Shown piece by piece: positions 44,842 through 56,498 of a stretch of 64,000 bases of DNA. This DNA comes from Paraescarpia echinospica. Taxonomy: Eukaryota > Annelida > Polychaeta > Sabellida > Siboglinidae. The notes beneath the pieces were generated by a model. It was given only the letters and a program-made list of their open reading frames with translations, was not told the origin of the DNA and ran no database searches. Location: the NCBI GenBank assembly GCA_020002185.1, contig CM034531.1, positions 42,974,367 through 43,038,366 on the forward strand, in the 5' to 3' direction. The translations under genes were made by a program, and so were the position numbers. The number at the start of each line of letters is the position of its first letter. Position 1 is the stretch's first letter.

Positions 44842-45971
44842 TTTCACTTTCGTCATCCATCTTTGACGGAGTTGTCTGATGACCTGCACAATATGGATGA
44901 TCTGACGAAGACAGATAGGGAGATTGGGTGGCAACAGCAGCAGCAGGATGATATCTGGGGAGTTTGCTCCTCTTTGGTACAGGTTGATGACTGAAGATTG
45001 TTGGCACTGCGTTTGGCTTCAGTTTGCGTTTTACATTAACACGATATATCTATCCATAATCAGGTTCGTAAAAAAAACAGAGCATAGTCCTATAGCATAA
45101 CTGCTTAATAATACAACATGGACCATTTTCATCATAAGTGGCATAAATTGCGTACCTACCTAAATTAGTTTCGTATATATAACGCAACTAATGGCGCTAG
45201 CGTGTTTTCGTGGTAACGCAGTTTTGCCGTTGTAAAATTATAGATACTTCACTCAAAGTAGTTTCAAAGTACAAATTGTTTGCAAAAATTTCATTAAATG
45301 TACGGTAGAGATCTAGAATATGGATATCGTATGGAAACGTTTGTCGCCGTTATTCCTTTAAACGAGCTTTTCCTATTGCGAACCATTACTAGTGCATTAA
45401 TCTTGAATATCGCCACCATCCTCGCACAGTTTTGAACCCCCTGATTTTGGTCTCCAACCTTCCCGTTTCAATTTCACTTTCCATACCTTCCTCCTGCGTT
45501 TATCGAAAGGAAACCCGGGCACTAGTGTAGAATACGGACCCACCTCGATACCTCAGTGCGATAGTTCCATTACTCAACATTATCCCAGGCGTATTTATGT
45601 TTAAGAATATTGTATCTTAGCGCACTTTTTAGGCGTAAATAGCGCCCCTATTGCATCAACATATGCCGATATATCGCACATTTTACGAGCGCGTTGCGGT
45701 AACGCACGACCGCAGCAGTGGAGACTAGCGCACATCGGGTCGCTATTTGGGCTTCAAAAATGTGCTAAGATATAATATTTTCGTAACATAAATATGCCTT
45801 GGATTATGTTGAATGATGGAACTAACGCTCTGAGGTATCAAAGTATGGCAAAACTCAAGTTATAAAGACGAAATCGAGGTGGGTCCGGATACTACACAAG
45901 TACCGAAACCCGAATAATCGTATACTAGTTTCGCTACGATTAGAGCATCCCCAAGCAGAACAGCACGGCAT
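44842..45971 (-). pseudogene. THAP-type zinc-finger gene, interrupted by a MITE
   Basis: The start at 45971 encodes MPCCSAWGCSNRSETSIRLF, with the first Cys pair of a THAP finger. After the MITE (45904-45518) the same frame continues GFPFDKRRRKVWKVKLKREG and WRPKSGGSKLCED, the THAP core with its tryptophans and third Cys. The expected zinc-ligand His-Phe is replaced by Gly-Gly, and a TAA follows at about 45397. A second exon (45049-44842) encodes RVNVKRKLKPNAVPTIF, the terminal THAP AVPTIF motif, then a Pro/Ser-rich tail, and ends at a strong donor GTAAGT. THAP domains bind DNA and occur in transcription regulators and P-type transposases; which one this was is unknown. No further exon is found before LINE D. 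Confidence 0.75.
45518..45904. mobile_element. 387-bp palindromic MITE inserted in the THAP exon
   Basis: The ends are inverted repeats: GGCACTAGTGTAGAATACGG at the left and the complement of GGTACTTGTGTAGTATCCGG at the right, continuing through ACCCACCTCGAT and most of each arm (TACCTCAG, AGTTCCAT, CAACAT, TATTTATGTT, TATCTTAGC blocks) to a ~120-bp centre. Perfect 8-bp direct repeats GAAACCCG (45510-45517 and 45905-45912) flank it. Removing the element and one repeat restores an unbroken THAP frame. An 8-bp duplication fits hAT or P-like transposases among others. Confidence 0.9.
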
Positions 45972-46268
45972 TGCATCCTGTTCTCCCCGAGGACGCGTTG
46001 GACCGAAAATGGGGACCACAGTCATCGAAGACCAAACTCTATATCAATGGCTCTGACTGGGCAGTATCCTTTGCGCCACCTCGTGATTACCAGTTAAGCT
46101 GCTTTGAATGGACTTATATTTAAAATTAATAATAGAGGGGGCGCCACCAAATACCCCTGTCCAAGCCTCGAATGCTCAGCGGACACCGACTTACTCGCAA
46201 AAAGTTATTTCGTCTTTTGGACAAAATTGCATGTTGCTCCATACATTAAACACGAAAACTAAATAGAA
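45905..46268. other. THAP 5' region and dispersed repeat
   Basis: Upstream of the THAP start, the minus strand carries AGAGCCATTGATATAGAGTTTGG and CCCATTTTCGGTCCA, which also occur on the + strand at about 33041-33095. TTTGAATGGACTTATATTTA at about 46104 matches TTTGAATGCACTTATATTTA at about 32961. Confidence 0.55.
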
Positions 46269-46277
46269 CATATGCTC

Positions 46278-46439
46278 GCATGAACGCACGCACGCACGCA
46301 CGCACTCACGCACTCACGCACTCACGCACGCACCCACCACTGTTTATGTAAACACAATGGAACACATAGTGTATATTTAATATAAGACAATGTAACATAC
46401 AGTTTCTACCACTAATATTAATGTAGATACATAATAATA

Positions 46440-46505
<66 letters not shown>

Positions 46506-46530
46506 CATACATACATATATATATATATAT
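46278..46530. repeat. ACGC/ACTC and TA microsatellites
   Basis: ACGC and ACTC tetranucleotides run from 46284 to 46332. A long (TA)n lies at 46448-46498 and a shorter one at 46515-46530. Confidence 0.9.
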
Positions 46531-46928
46531 ACCATCAACTCCGGGGCTAATGGCCCTTTCATGGGTTTTTACAAAATACAGTAACATTAAAAAAGCAAAA
46601 TCTAGGTAACTGATACGTAATCAATATTACATGTAGTACAATTATCAAGGGTTGAAGTCCCTGGATATCCCGTCCGTTACAAAACAGATGCTACGGATTC
46701 GCCTTATAATACTACTATATAAAACTAGTAAAACCTCCATGCATTTTCTCTCATCACAGTCGGACTTTGAACGCTGAGGCTCTTCTGAGGGCTAATGCAT
46801 GAATGAATCTTCAAAGTATGACGAAATGCGAACTACTTACAACAAAAAACGCACCACCGGTAGGATTCCTCCTTTGTGTGCTCGGAAGGGGGAAAAGGAA
46901 TGCAAGTAATTTATCTGCTATACCTTAC

Positions 46929-47384
46929 CTATCACACTTGAATTGTTTCTCTTCTTGACCACCTGTGTGAGGTTGATCAGCGGGTCGATCATCTGTTGTG
47001 ATGACTGCCTTTGGCTCAGTGGGGCTGGAGGGAGAAATCTGCAATTGGAATTAGGATCTGATCAGTTCAAGGTCTGACACAGCGAAGTAGTCAAAGCCGG
47101 TATCTTTTATAATGAATTTAGCCCGGGCCCCAACGAGAATGGACAGTGACGCGTAACGCTCATCGCTGGATTTCTAGGCTTTTGTATGCATTATAGGTAT
47201 ACGCTTTTGCGTCTATGGCTTTCTTGCAATGACGACATGAGTGGTAAAGAATACAATTGTCTTGACATGCACATGTTACAATTGTCAAGGTACGATTAAT
47301 TCCATAAGTGCAACTTACCCCTTTCTGCAGATTTAACAAATGCATGTATTCTTCCGCTTGTGATGCCAAATGTTTTTGCAACAA
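46929..47384 (-). CDS. C2H2 zinc-finger gene, exons 1-2 (minus copy)
   Basis: Exon 1 (47384-47319) encodes a frame ending SQAEEYMHLLNLQKG at donor GTAAGT in phase 0. Exon 2 (47038-46929) follows acceptor AATTGCAG in phase 0 and encodes ISPSSPTEPKAVITTDDRPA then a GGQEEKQFKCD end, the beginning of a C2H2 finger (FKCD-x-C), at donor GTAAGG in phase 2. The later finger exons were not found in the window. The ATG used by the plus-strand duplicate (GCATCAC preceded by A) is TTG here; an upstream ATG lies in 33 bp identical to part of the RTE element. The function is probably DNA binding. Whether this copy or the 50390 copy is the original is unclear. Confidence 0.5.
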
Positions 47385-47430
47385 AGCTTTGATTGAAGGG
47401 ACAGTGAAGCGCGCTCGGGATTTATATGGA

Positions 47431-47467
<37 letters not shown>

Positions 47468-47908
47468 GGCATACAGTATTTATTTTTGAAGTTTGGACCT
47501 GTTATTGCACAAGAGATAGTCGAAGTTGCAAAAAGATTCAACAAAGAAAAGTGGATATCCGTTGGATTTGTTCAACTAAAAAAGTAAATGTCGTTTGAGA
47601 GTTGGCTAAGAACAAAGCTATTTCGTCTAAGCGTTTTGTTACTCGACATCTGGTTCTGATAGCAGGTGTACAGTCGAGAGGGCAAACCAGTTGAATCATG
47701 AGAGGCACTACCACCGCGTTAATTGAGATATGTCACTGATAATAAACCGTCGTTCGGTATTGTGTATGAAGGACATCTGGTTTTGATTAGGTCACCAAGC
47801 ACATATGGTCGTCTCAGTCACCAAAGTCCAAAACATAATCGTGTTGAGTAGTTACGGTATGTTTTTTTCTAGAAAGAATGGCTATTACAAAGGACACTGG
47901 TGTGAATA
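47139..47908. repeat. Left arm of a ~0.8-kb inverted duplication
   Basis: Reverse complement of 49920-50757. Shared blocks include CCAGCGATGAGCGTTACGCGTCAC at the outer end, the zinc-finger exon 1, ATATAAA-CCCGAGCG, the ACCGAACGACGGTTTATTATCAG region and ACCATTCTTTCTAGAAAA near the inner end. The left arm alone carries an (AGAC)n microsatellite at 47430-47468. Confidence 0.85.
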
Positions 47909-49200
47909 TTGATTGCCAACTTCAGCGGCAATTCTGCTACAACAGTTATAGTCACGTATTGTCCGACCAGCTCTGCTGAAATAAATAGCGTAGAGGACCA
48001 CTACAACGACTTAAGAAGGGCAATCGAATCGGTACCAGTGTACAACATGTTGCTTGTTGTAGGAGACTTTAACGTACGACTTGGACCAGGGGATGCCAAG
48101 TTTACCCAAACAGAACCTTAGGATAAAAATACAAACCATAGTGGGGAATTCCTTATCTATCTTATCACTACGAAAAATCTTGAGGTCACAAACACCAGAT
48201 ACCGCAAGAGAAATGGAAAACGCTGGACGTTTACGGACCAACTTGGAGGAAAACGACAGTTTGATTATCTCCTGGTAAACAAAGAATGGAGAAATAGCGT
48301 GTTGAACTGTGAACCGTAGAGTACCTTCGGAAATGTCGGATCTGATCATCGTATTGTCACAGCTGCAATACGACTTTGTCTACGTAAGAAAGTCGCCACC
48401 AAGCAAAGTAAAGCCAAGACTGAAGTGCGCTAAGCAAGGAATGTGGCTTGCAAGAATAGTACACGTGTACGGAACAGATTTCAGATTCTGGAAAAGAAAA
48501 ATGAAACAGAAACGGAGCGATATGAGCGTATCATTTCAGCAAATAGAGCTGCGACAGATACATTTATTAATATCAGTAAGAAACAAAAAAAGAAAATATA
48601 CTCAGATGATCCGCGAGTAACATCAGCCAGAGAAAGCTAAAGAGGCCTATTGGGTCTACCAGCAAAACACTGTAGCTGACAACAGAGTGAGATATGAGCA
48701 GGCCAAGAAGAACATGGAGATAATCCATAACATTGTGCAGGAGGAAGAACTTTGCAGCAACATTGCTAAAATCGAAATTGCACACATTAATGGAACAGAG
48801 CTGGAAGCTTATAAACCAGATAAATGGTAGAAAGACAGCTCGTAAAGGACATCTAAACGCAAAACTGCAGAACAAAGGGTGGAAACTGGTACGATCACTT
48901 CCACAAACTACTAGGCAGTCCACCAGACATAGAAGATGAGGGTGAAGAGATCCAACCTGTAATCATAAATATCAACATCAAGGAAGGACCTTTTAAAAGA
49001 GACGCTTATGAGAAGGCCAAGAACTACTTGAATGATAGAAAGAGCTGCGGGAATGATGGTATACCGCGTGAAATGCTAAAACACTGCGATCTGGAAAGTA
49101 TCATACTATATTTTTGCAACAAAGCTTTGATTGAAGGGACAATACCGCTACAGTGGACAGTTCTGAACATTATTCCAGTACCCAGTAGTGTAATATTGTA
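47909..49200 (+). pseudogene. RTE-like LINE fragment (endonuclease and start of RT)
   Basis: Reading across frames: TYCPTSSAEI and VVGDFNVRLG (endonuclease), then QFDYLLVNKEW, GSDHRIVTAAIRLCLRKK (end of endonuclease), then FQILEKKNETETERYERI, YWVYQQNTVADNRVRYEQAK, YEKAKNYLNDRKSCGNDGIP and ALIEGTIPLQWTVLNIIPVP (start of RT). The order fits an RTE element whose ends are lost. Frames change at least four times. It lies exactly between the arms of the inverted duplication. Confidence 0.75.
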
Positions 49201-49919
49201 ACGTATGCATGAAAACCTTATTCTGTTGTCAGCACTCCAAGACGGTGCTAAGATATCAAGTTCTTTGTTCTCTTAAAGGGTTGGGCTCTTACCCATGTCT
49301 TATTGTATAGCAGTCTATGTAATAAGTCAACAGGTAAATCATACCTGACTAGTTTCCTAACTACCTCTGTCAACAAAGTGTATTTTCACAGTCACTAGTG
49401 CAGAAGGAAAGCAAGCGATCAGAGAAGCCTAAGACCCAACACGCTTGATACTCAGAGTAACCTATATTTAAGCTTGTTTACACAGGAATACATTGCTGAA
49501 TTTACAAGACAAACAATCCTTACAAAATAAAAACTCGCCTCACTCCTTATACACAAACATCGTCCCTTTCATGGAAAATGCAAATACAATAAAACATGCA
49601 AAATACCTGTTAAATGCAAATCACTATTTACAGGCAAAACACCCATCACAGACAGAACGTATATTACAGGATAAACACCCCATACCAATCAGAACACCCC
49701 CTTACAAGCATAAACATACATTACATGCAAAACACTCCTTGCAGGCAAAACAACCACACACAATATGTGCGCTGATAAAGAAACATCTACAGTTAGTTCT
49801 TAAATGACCCAAGGGTGTCAGAACAAGGTTATTTCCGCCCATCGACACACACAACGTCCAGTCATCTTCATGATTCTTTCTCCCACATCAACTGTTATAC
49901 AAATTTCATAATTCTTTGT
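49201..49919. other. Non-coding stretch between RTE fragment and right arm
   Basis: The sequence is AT/AC-rich; a short low-complexity series of AAACA, CACCC and TACA blocks (49490-49790) gives an open frame rich in Asn, Lys and His. No gene is supported. Confidence 0.5.
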
Positions 49920-50757
49920 CTCACACCAGTGTACTTTTTCATAACCATTCTTTCTAGAAAAAACCTATCGTAACTAAATAACACGATTATATTTTTGACT
50001 TTGGTGACTGAGACAACAATATGTGCTTAGTGACGTAATCAAAACCAGATGTCCTTGATAGACAGTACCGAACGACGGTTTATTATCAGTAACATATGTC
50101 AAATTAACACAATTCAACTGTTTTGCTATCTCAACTTTACCCCTACTATCATAACCAGATATCGAGAAACAAAACGCTGAGATATAATAGCTTTATTCTT
50201 AGCCAACTCTCAAATGACATTTTCTTTTTTAGTTGAACAAATCCAAAGGATATGCACTTTACGTTGTTGAATCTTGTGCAATAAGAGGTCCAAACTTAAA
50301 AAAAAGGATTAATTATAAGTCTTCCATATAAAACCCGAGCGTGCTTCACTGCACTATACAACTGTTTTCTATAGAACGCAACGAGTTCAATGGCATCACA
50401 AGCGGAAGAATGCATGACTTTGTTAAATCTGCAGAAAGAGGTAAGTTGCACTTATGTATTTAATCGTACCTTGGCAATTATGACTTGTGCATATCAAGAC
50501 AAATATATTCTTTACTACTCCTGTCGTCATTGCAAGAAAACATTAGACACAAAAGCGTATACCTATAATACACACAAACATAAGAGGGGGTCTCACGTTT
50601 TAGATTTGCTTTGTGTGTCTTTTGTTGTCTGACGGACAAGGCATGGGATTATGGGTATGTTTGTTTGTTGACTTGACAACGTGAGTTCTGGGGTACTCTG
50701 TTGGTACATATATGGCCTTGAAATCCAGCGATGAGCGTTACGCGTCACCGTCTATTC
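49920..50757. repeat. Right arm of the inverted duplication
   Basis: It pairs with 47139-47908. The outer end falls immediately before the zinc-finger remnant at 50765. Confidence 0.85.
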
Positions 50758-50940
50758 TCTGTAGGGTATGTAAGAGGTAATTTGAATAGTCAGGTACGTT
50801 TACACACTGCGGAGAAACCATACAAGTGTGATACCTGTGGGGTACAATTCTCACGACGTGCTAGTTTCAAGAAATACATCCGCATCCATACTGTAGAAAC
50901 CCTACAAATGTGATACATGTGGTTGAAAATTCATATCAAG
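50390..50940 (+). pseudogene. C2H2 zinc-finger gene remnant (plus copy)
   Basis: Exon 1 (50390-50440) encodes MASQAEECMTLLNLQKE before donor GTAAGT, matching the minus copy. A finger segment (50765-50912) follows a GTAG end and encodes NLNSQVRLHTAEKPYKCDTC then GVQFSRRASFKKYIRIHT; the C-x2-C is present, but the second His region is Y-I-R-I-H, and the preceding finger has lost part of its Cys region. The linker TAEKPYKC is the standard C2H2 linker. A frameshift after IHTVE breaks the next finger, although PYKCDTC-like sequence is still visible with a stop. The phase of exon 1 (0) does not match this segment, so it is non-functional. Confidence 0.6.
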
Positions 50941-51149
50941 TAGTTTAAATCTAGCTTAATTTTAAGTTATATATTATGTATGTATTGTTCCAGTGCAATT
51001 GTATAGTTGGGAATGCTATTTATATGTTTATAACTCCTTGCATTTCCCTTCACACTTTCCTTATTGTTCAATGCTTAACTGTACGTTTAATTGTTCCACT
51101 GTTTATGGTGGACTAGCTTACAAATTAAATGTGCATGTTTACACCTTAT

Positions 51150-52560
51150 TTGAAATTACACTTATGTTGAATAGATTAAGAACATTAATAAAGTCAGAGA
51201 TGAAATGCGATAAGCGTGGGTCAATTATTCTCGTTACATATTATGGCATTGACGATGCAGTTCTTCTTTTGTTCCAAAAATATTTAAACAATCTGAAACA
51301 GTATGTTGAAATTGAAGAAAGAAAGTCTGAAATTCTTCCAAAACCAGTTGGTGTCCCACAAGGTTCAAACTTTGGGCCATTTTTATTTATCATATATATA
51401 AATGACTCATAAGCTAGTAGCAGATTTAAATTGATGATGTACACAGATGGCACCACGCTATTTACTACCTTAACATCTTTAAGAAACAATATATAATATA
51501 TAGCACAATTGAATCTTTAATAAACGGTTAAATTTGCAAAACAAATTATCACTAAATAAAATTATATCTGAATATGAGATTTTTCATGTTCCCAACAAAG
51601 GTATTCAACCCCTTACACTTAAAATAGATAATACAGATTTTGAAAAAGTGGATGAATTTAACTTCCTAGGGTTAACCCTGGATTTAAATTGGAAAAAACA
51701 TGCAGAATTTTGTTTAATAAATGTGCAAAAAAATGATTGGAATATTACATAGGCTAAAATATGTATTACTTTTATAAAGAATTTTTTTTATATGAATCTT
51801 TACTATTATCACATATAAACTATTGTATTATGGCATGGGGGTATAAAGGAAACAGATTAATGAAAAAAAAAAAAAACTGTTCGTATAACAACGTCAAGTG
51901 GATACAATTCTCACACAAAGCCACTTTTTAAGCAACGTCATTTGTTAAAAAAGAAGATCACTTCAAATTACAATAATTAATTTTTCTTTAAATACGTTCA
52001 AAAAATCTACACGTTTAATTATTAAACTGACAGATTACATCAAATGTTTATATTTACCATCATGACACTCGGAAATCTAAAAAATATACACACTGCCAGA
52101 ACTAAACATGAATTTGCAAAGCAATGTGTTAAATATAACTTTCCTTACATTATAAACGACACTCCTGAAATAGTGAACGAAAAGCTACATACTCATAGCG
52201 TGCGAGGCTTTGTAATTTACGCTAAAATGTTCTCCTGGAAAAATGCTAAGATACATGTCCACTTCTAAATTGTTACTCGTGTCACAAAAATCAGTAGTGT
52301 TAATTGTTAATAAATGGACGAAAAGTTTAGTAGTCAAGTACATACACGGTTTTGATTATATCAGTCGTTAGAAAGAACACTTACTGCCACATATAGAATA
52401 ATTCACACGATTATATAATTTAGATAGACACATGACTTAAGAGGCCATCGTATATTAAAAAAGTATTTGTCATAACTGCGGTGGCTCCTATGATAGCGAC
52501 AATTTGTCTTAACCGGAGCCACTGACCCCATATTTGTCATAAAATTAAAAGGAAGGTGAT
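51150..52560 (+). mobile_element. LINE copy B (same family as copy A), 5' truncated
   Basis: It encodes an RT stretch (DDAVLLLFQKYLNNLKQYVE, PVGVPQGSNFGPFLFIIYIN), a mutated catalytic box (YTDGTTLF where YADD is expected), the FNFLGLTLDLNWKKH segment and the C-terminal HEFAKQCVKYNFPYIIND, THSVRGFVIYAK, then a 3' UTR with the stem-loop at 52482-52530. Stops and frame changes are frequent. Confidence 0.8.
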
Positions 52561-52569
52561 TTTCTGTTA

Positions 52570-54875
52570 ATTAATTACTATACTGGTTTCAAAAAATGGC
52601 ACATACACATATTATTATGTATGCATATGTATTTTATTTGTGTAAATGTATATACCTGATATGCTTTTTGTGTGAATATTTGTTATATTGTGGGGTCAAA
52701 ATTAACTTCTTGTTCTTGTACTGAAGGCACTCTCCGATAAGAACCATTAATTATCGTTAGTCTATCCGGTAATGTCACTAACGATGCAGTGTTTTTTCTT
52801 GAGAGGACAAAGTACCGAGACGTCACTTATCTCAATGCACTTTACCATCTGTTTTAATAAACGTCGCCCTCAACTCCTGGAGATTAAGGATAAGCGTTTG
52901 ACGCTGTCTAATCAAAAGGGCGATTGGTGTTACTAAGGTTTTCACAACAAACTCGTCAAATGTACAGAATGGGTTATTCATAAATTATGTGAGCGATCAT
53001 TTGCCCATTTTCCAAGCAACGGAATACGTCCATGAAAACTGCATCAGTGTAAGATAGTGGATCGAATCAATTCGCTTAAGTGCGACTGTAGTCCCGGTTA
53101 TCTTGGAAATAACAGAAAAACAGATAATACCATAGTGATGTTTCCTATTTTTGTGAGAAAAAAAACATTGTTCATAGTTTGATATATACATAGATGTGAC
53201 AATATTGCATTCAAACACTTGCGCGCGCGTGCGCGCACACACACCTTATGTCAAGGCCTGATTTTTTTAGAAACTGGACGAAACAGTGTAATCCATGTTT
53301 ATTTTTTGTGCTTACATTTTTTGAATTTAATTGTTTTGTATGGCATATGTTTGTTTTTTGAGGATTTGATTGATTCGCATAAAATGTCATAATTTATGTT
53401 TGGGTGAGCAGATGGCGATTGATTATGTTTATGGAATTGTTTATGAATTTGGAAATTGCTTCTTGATTTTGTATATTAATTTTAATATATTTAGGTAGTA
53501 GTTCTTTGTGGGGAATTGTGTTTAAAAAGGTAAAGTATTGTTGATAGTCCGATAATTGTATCGTTAAAATACCTTATTTCGGTGTTATTATAGGATCGGT
53601 TAATCTGCAAAACAAGTTATCTATTAGAGTTATTATTATTTGAAAATCTTGCGGGGAGTGTAATATGTGGATAAAAGCTATAAGATATTAATACATTAAT
53701 AAATAAAAAATAAAATAAAAACCTCTTTTTCGTTTATTTAAGAAGGTTAATATTAAAATCACCAGCAATAATGATGTCGGATTTTGTGTTTGTCAAAGGA
53801 TGAAATAATTGGTGTGAATTCACTAAGAAACTGTTGATAATTTTTATTGAGGTCTCTTGGAGGTCAATAAATATTTCGTATTATAATATATTTTAAGAGC
53901 CCACCAGTTATTTTGATAAATGTTCCTTCCCAGTGTTGAAACAGATTTAGAGACTGCAATACATTGAAGATGAATTTGTTGTTTAAACAAATTACTGGCC
54001 CGACTTTATTGCTACATGTTTTGTCTTGAGGGATGCAATGGTATCCCTTAATTTATAGGTGTGATAAATAATCGTTATCGAAAAGCCAGATTTCCTGAAA
54101 ATAGATTAAATTTTATCTGGTTACGGACCTCTAAGAAAGCTTCAATTTCTTTGAAGAAAGAACTGCTTCTATGGCAGTATCAGAGAAATACACATGAGTA
54201 CTCGTACACACATTATGATTTGTAATTAACAAAAGCAAAATAAAATAAATACGTGCTGCAAAATAATGCCCGACATTTGGAACCATTATCACACAAATAT
54301 GACCCGAGAACATGCTTGAAAATAAATAAATTACTACTAGTGGTAGGCGTTTTAATCGACATAATCATACTTTGATGGAGAGCAGATCAACATAACTAAC
54401 TGCTTGATACAATGTTGACTTAAGACAGTTTATCACAGGAGTAAATATATTGGTCAGACAAGTTAACCATTTCAAAAAGATACAGAATTACAGAACATAT
54501 TATAACAATGTAAATACAGTTAGATATATACACTTAAACATTAACACAAAAATGCATGGCAAACCCCCTTTTTATAAACAAAATGTATGTGAACTAAAGT
54601 CGTATTGTCTTTGACAAAATAACATACTTTTTTAACTCAATGTAAAAATAACTTAATAATGAGACTAATAATAATAAAAAAATAACGTCATAATAACAAT
54701 GTACCTTACTCGTATTTGTGCTGATCAATCGTGGTACTCATTTTGTGGACGACTTTGTTTTTATTCTTGATCAGTACATTTCCATTAAATGTCCAGCATT
54801 CACTTATTTTGTTGTCTATTTTCAGTTGTCTCGCTTAATAGGCCATTTTGAGCGCAGGGTTGTTAAGTCCTTGCT
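52570..54875. other. Non-coding AT-rich stretch
   Basis: No supported gene. A short GC/CA alternating tract lies at 53220-53245. Confidence 0.55.
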
Positions 54876-54879
54876 AATA

Positions 54880-55666
54880 GAGAGTGTCTGCAAGCATACT
54901 AAGGCTTGATTCCCTTCCCTATCCCTAACGCGCTGCGCAATCGGTGTCGATTGTTGGAGATACGTAGCCGTCAGGAGAGTCTGCATCACGGCGTTTCACT
55001 CGCCAACGTATCGTACATTTATGCCTTTTTTCAGCTGGATATGTGGTCCTAATCACAAGCTCAAATGGACAGACCATAATGCATCTAAATCATTTTAGAA
55101 TTATGTACAAAAGCACATCACAGCGAACATAGCATGCACGGTTTTTAGCGCCTTTTACGAGATTTGGATTTGCCTGTTTATATTCGTAAGTACTTCATCC
55201 GAGACAACTTTTCTAACAGTTTATTTGCACAAATTTAACGGAATATATGTTAGAGATTTAGCACATAGATATCTTACGGAAGAATTTGATCATTTTTTTT
55301 AAAACAACAACAATGATTGCACGCACGATTTGTGCCACTACCGTTATTCCATGCTGTGACAGGTCTTAAAAAATAATTTTTTTGATGCATTAAACACAAC
55401 TGCAATTAAAACGAGGCGGCTAATCAGTCAAAAAACAGTTGTATGTACAATGCTGTCATAGTGTTTACTTTGATTAATCCATAATTTGAACGTGAAATTG
55501 ATAGGGATTGTGGTTACCGATCACCCCTGCCGGTTACGTATTTACCCATCCGATCGACACTTAACCGATCGCATAAACACAACAAGCGATGACGTAGTAC
55601 GCCCAGCGCGTTAGGGATATGGAAGGGAATCGAGATGGGTATGCTTGCAGACACTCTTTATTGTAG
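54880..55666. repeat. Inverted repeat, ~66-bp arms around a 650-bp spacer
   Basis: 54880-54945 (AGAGTGTCTGCAAGCATAC, GATTCCCTTCC, ATCCCTAACGCGCTG) is the reverse complement of 55598-55666 with few differences. The right arm overlaps the end of the ORF1-like frame of LINE copy C. Confidence 0.8.
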
Positions 55667-56212
55667 ATATTGGACGTTTGCTTTGCATTTCCATCGTTCA
55701 GAGATTCCAGTGCAGTTCGTTGTTTGAAAACTGCGTCGCGCGTTCTCTTGCTTCGGAAACGTATGATGACTTGTCGCGATCTAGCTTTGTTGGCTGAAAT
55801 TCCGTCAATTCTGTGCACTCTTTCTTTGTCGCAGACATGAATGGGAGGAGAAATGTCCATGCGTTCATTAAAGAGTATCACCTTCTCCTCCAGGTCTTCT
55901 CCTTGATAATTTTCGACCAGACCACCCATTCGTAGATTAGCCCTTCGACTGTATTATTCATGTTCATATATTTGCACATCCAGTTTGACAATCCTGTCAT
56001 CCATGCTTTGAGTCTTATTGTCCTTTTCCTCAATCTGCGTTTGCAGTTTCTTTAATGTAGAGTGAAGTTCTCAAATTTGATCAGTTAGTTCACCCAGAAA
56101 CAGCAGATTACATCTTGTTTAAAACCGCCGAATCTTTGAAGAGATCTATTATCCTAAGTGCCAGTTGGTCATCGTCACGGGACCGGGAGCTTCTCTTTGT
56201 AGACTTAGGCAT
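55565..56212 (-). pseudogene. LINE ORF1-like gene fragment (copy C)
   Basis: From an ATG at 56212 the minus strand reads MPKSTKRSSRSRDDDQLALR, meets stops, then resumes a coil (QTQIEEKDNKTQSMDDRI) and YSRRANLRMGGLVENYQGED, the RRM-like start, followed by ERVHRIDG and VIIRFRSKRTRDAVFKQRTA. This is the same protein type as 2696-3436 but clearly another family. The frame ends near the inverted repeat arm. Confidence 0.7.
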
Positions 56213-56498
56213 GTTTGTGGGCGAGTATTACGTTGGACAGACAGGGTATTCCAAGACATGCATGGCTGCCAGTCACTGACGTGTGTCAAGTTAGCGAAGA
56301 GTAACGAAAAACAATACGTTTGCCAACTTTCCGTTCATAATTTTCAATCAGAGTCCACTCACTTTGAGGAGCTTGTTACTTGTACACAGGCATCACGGTT
56401 CAGCTTGCGAGGCAGTAAGTCGATTCGTTGTTTCGTAACCACATGTACAAAGAAAATCTCGGGAGCGACACAGGCTAGTTAACACCCTATCGGCCATC

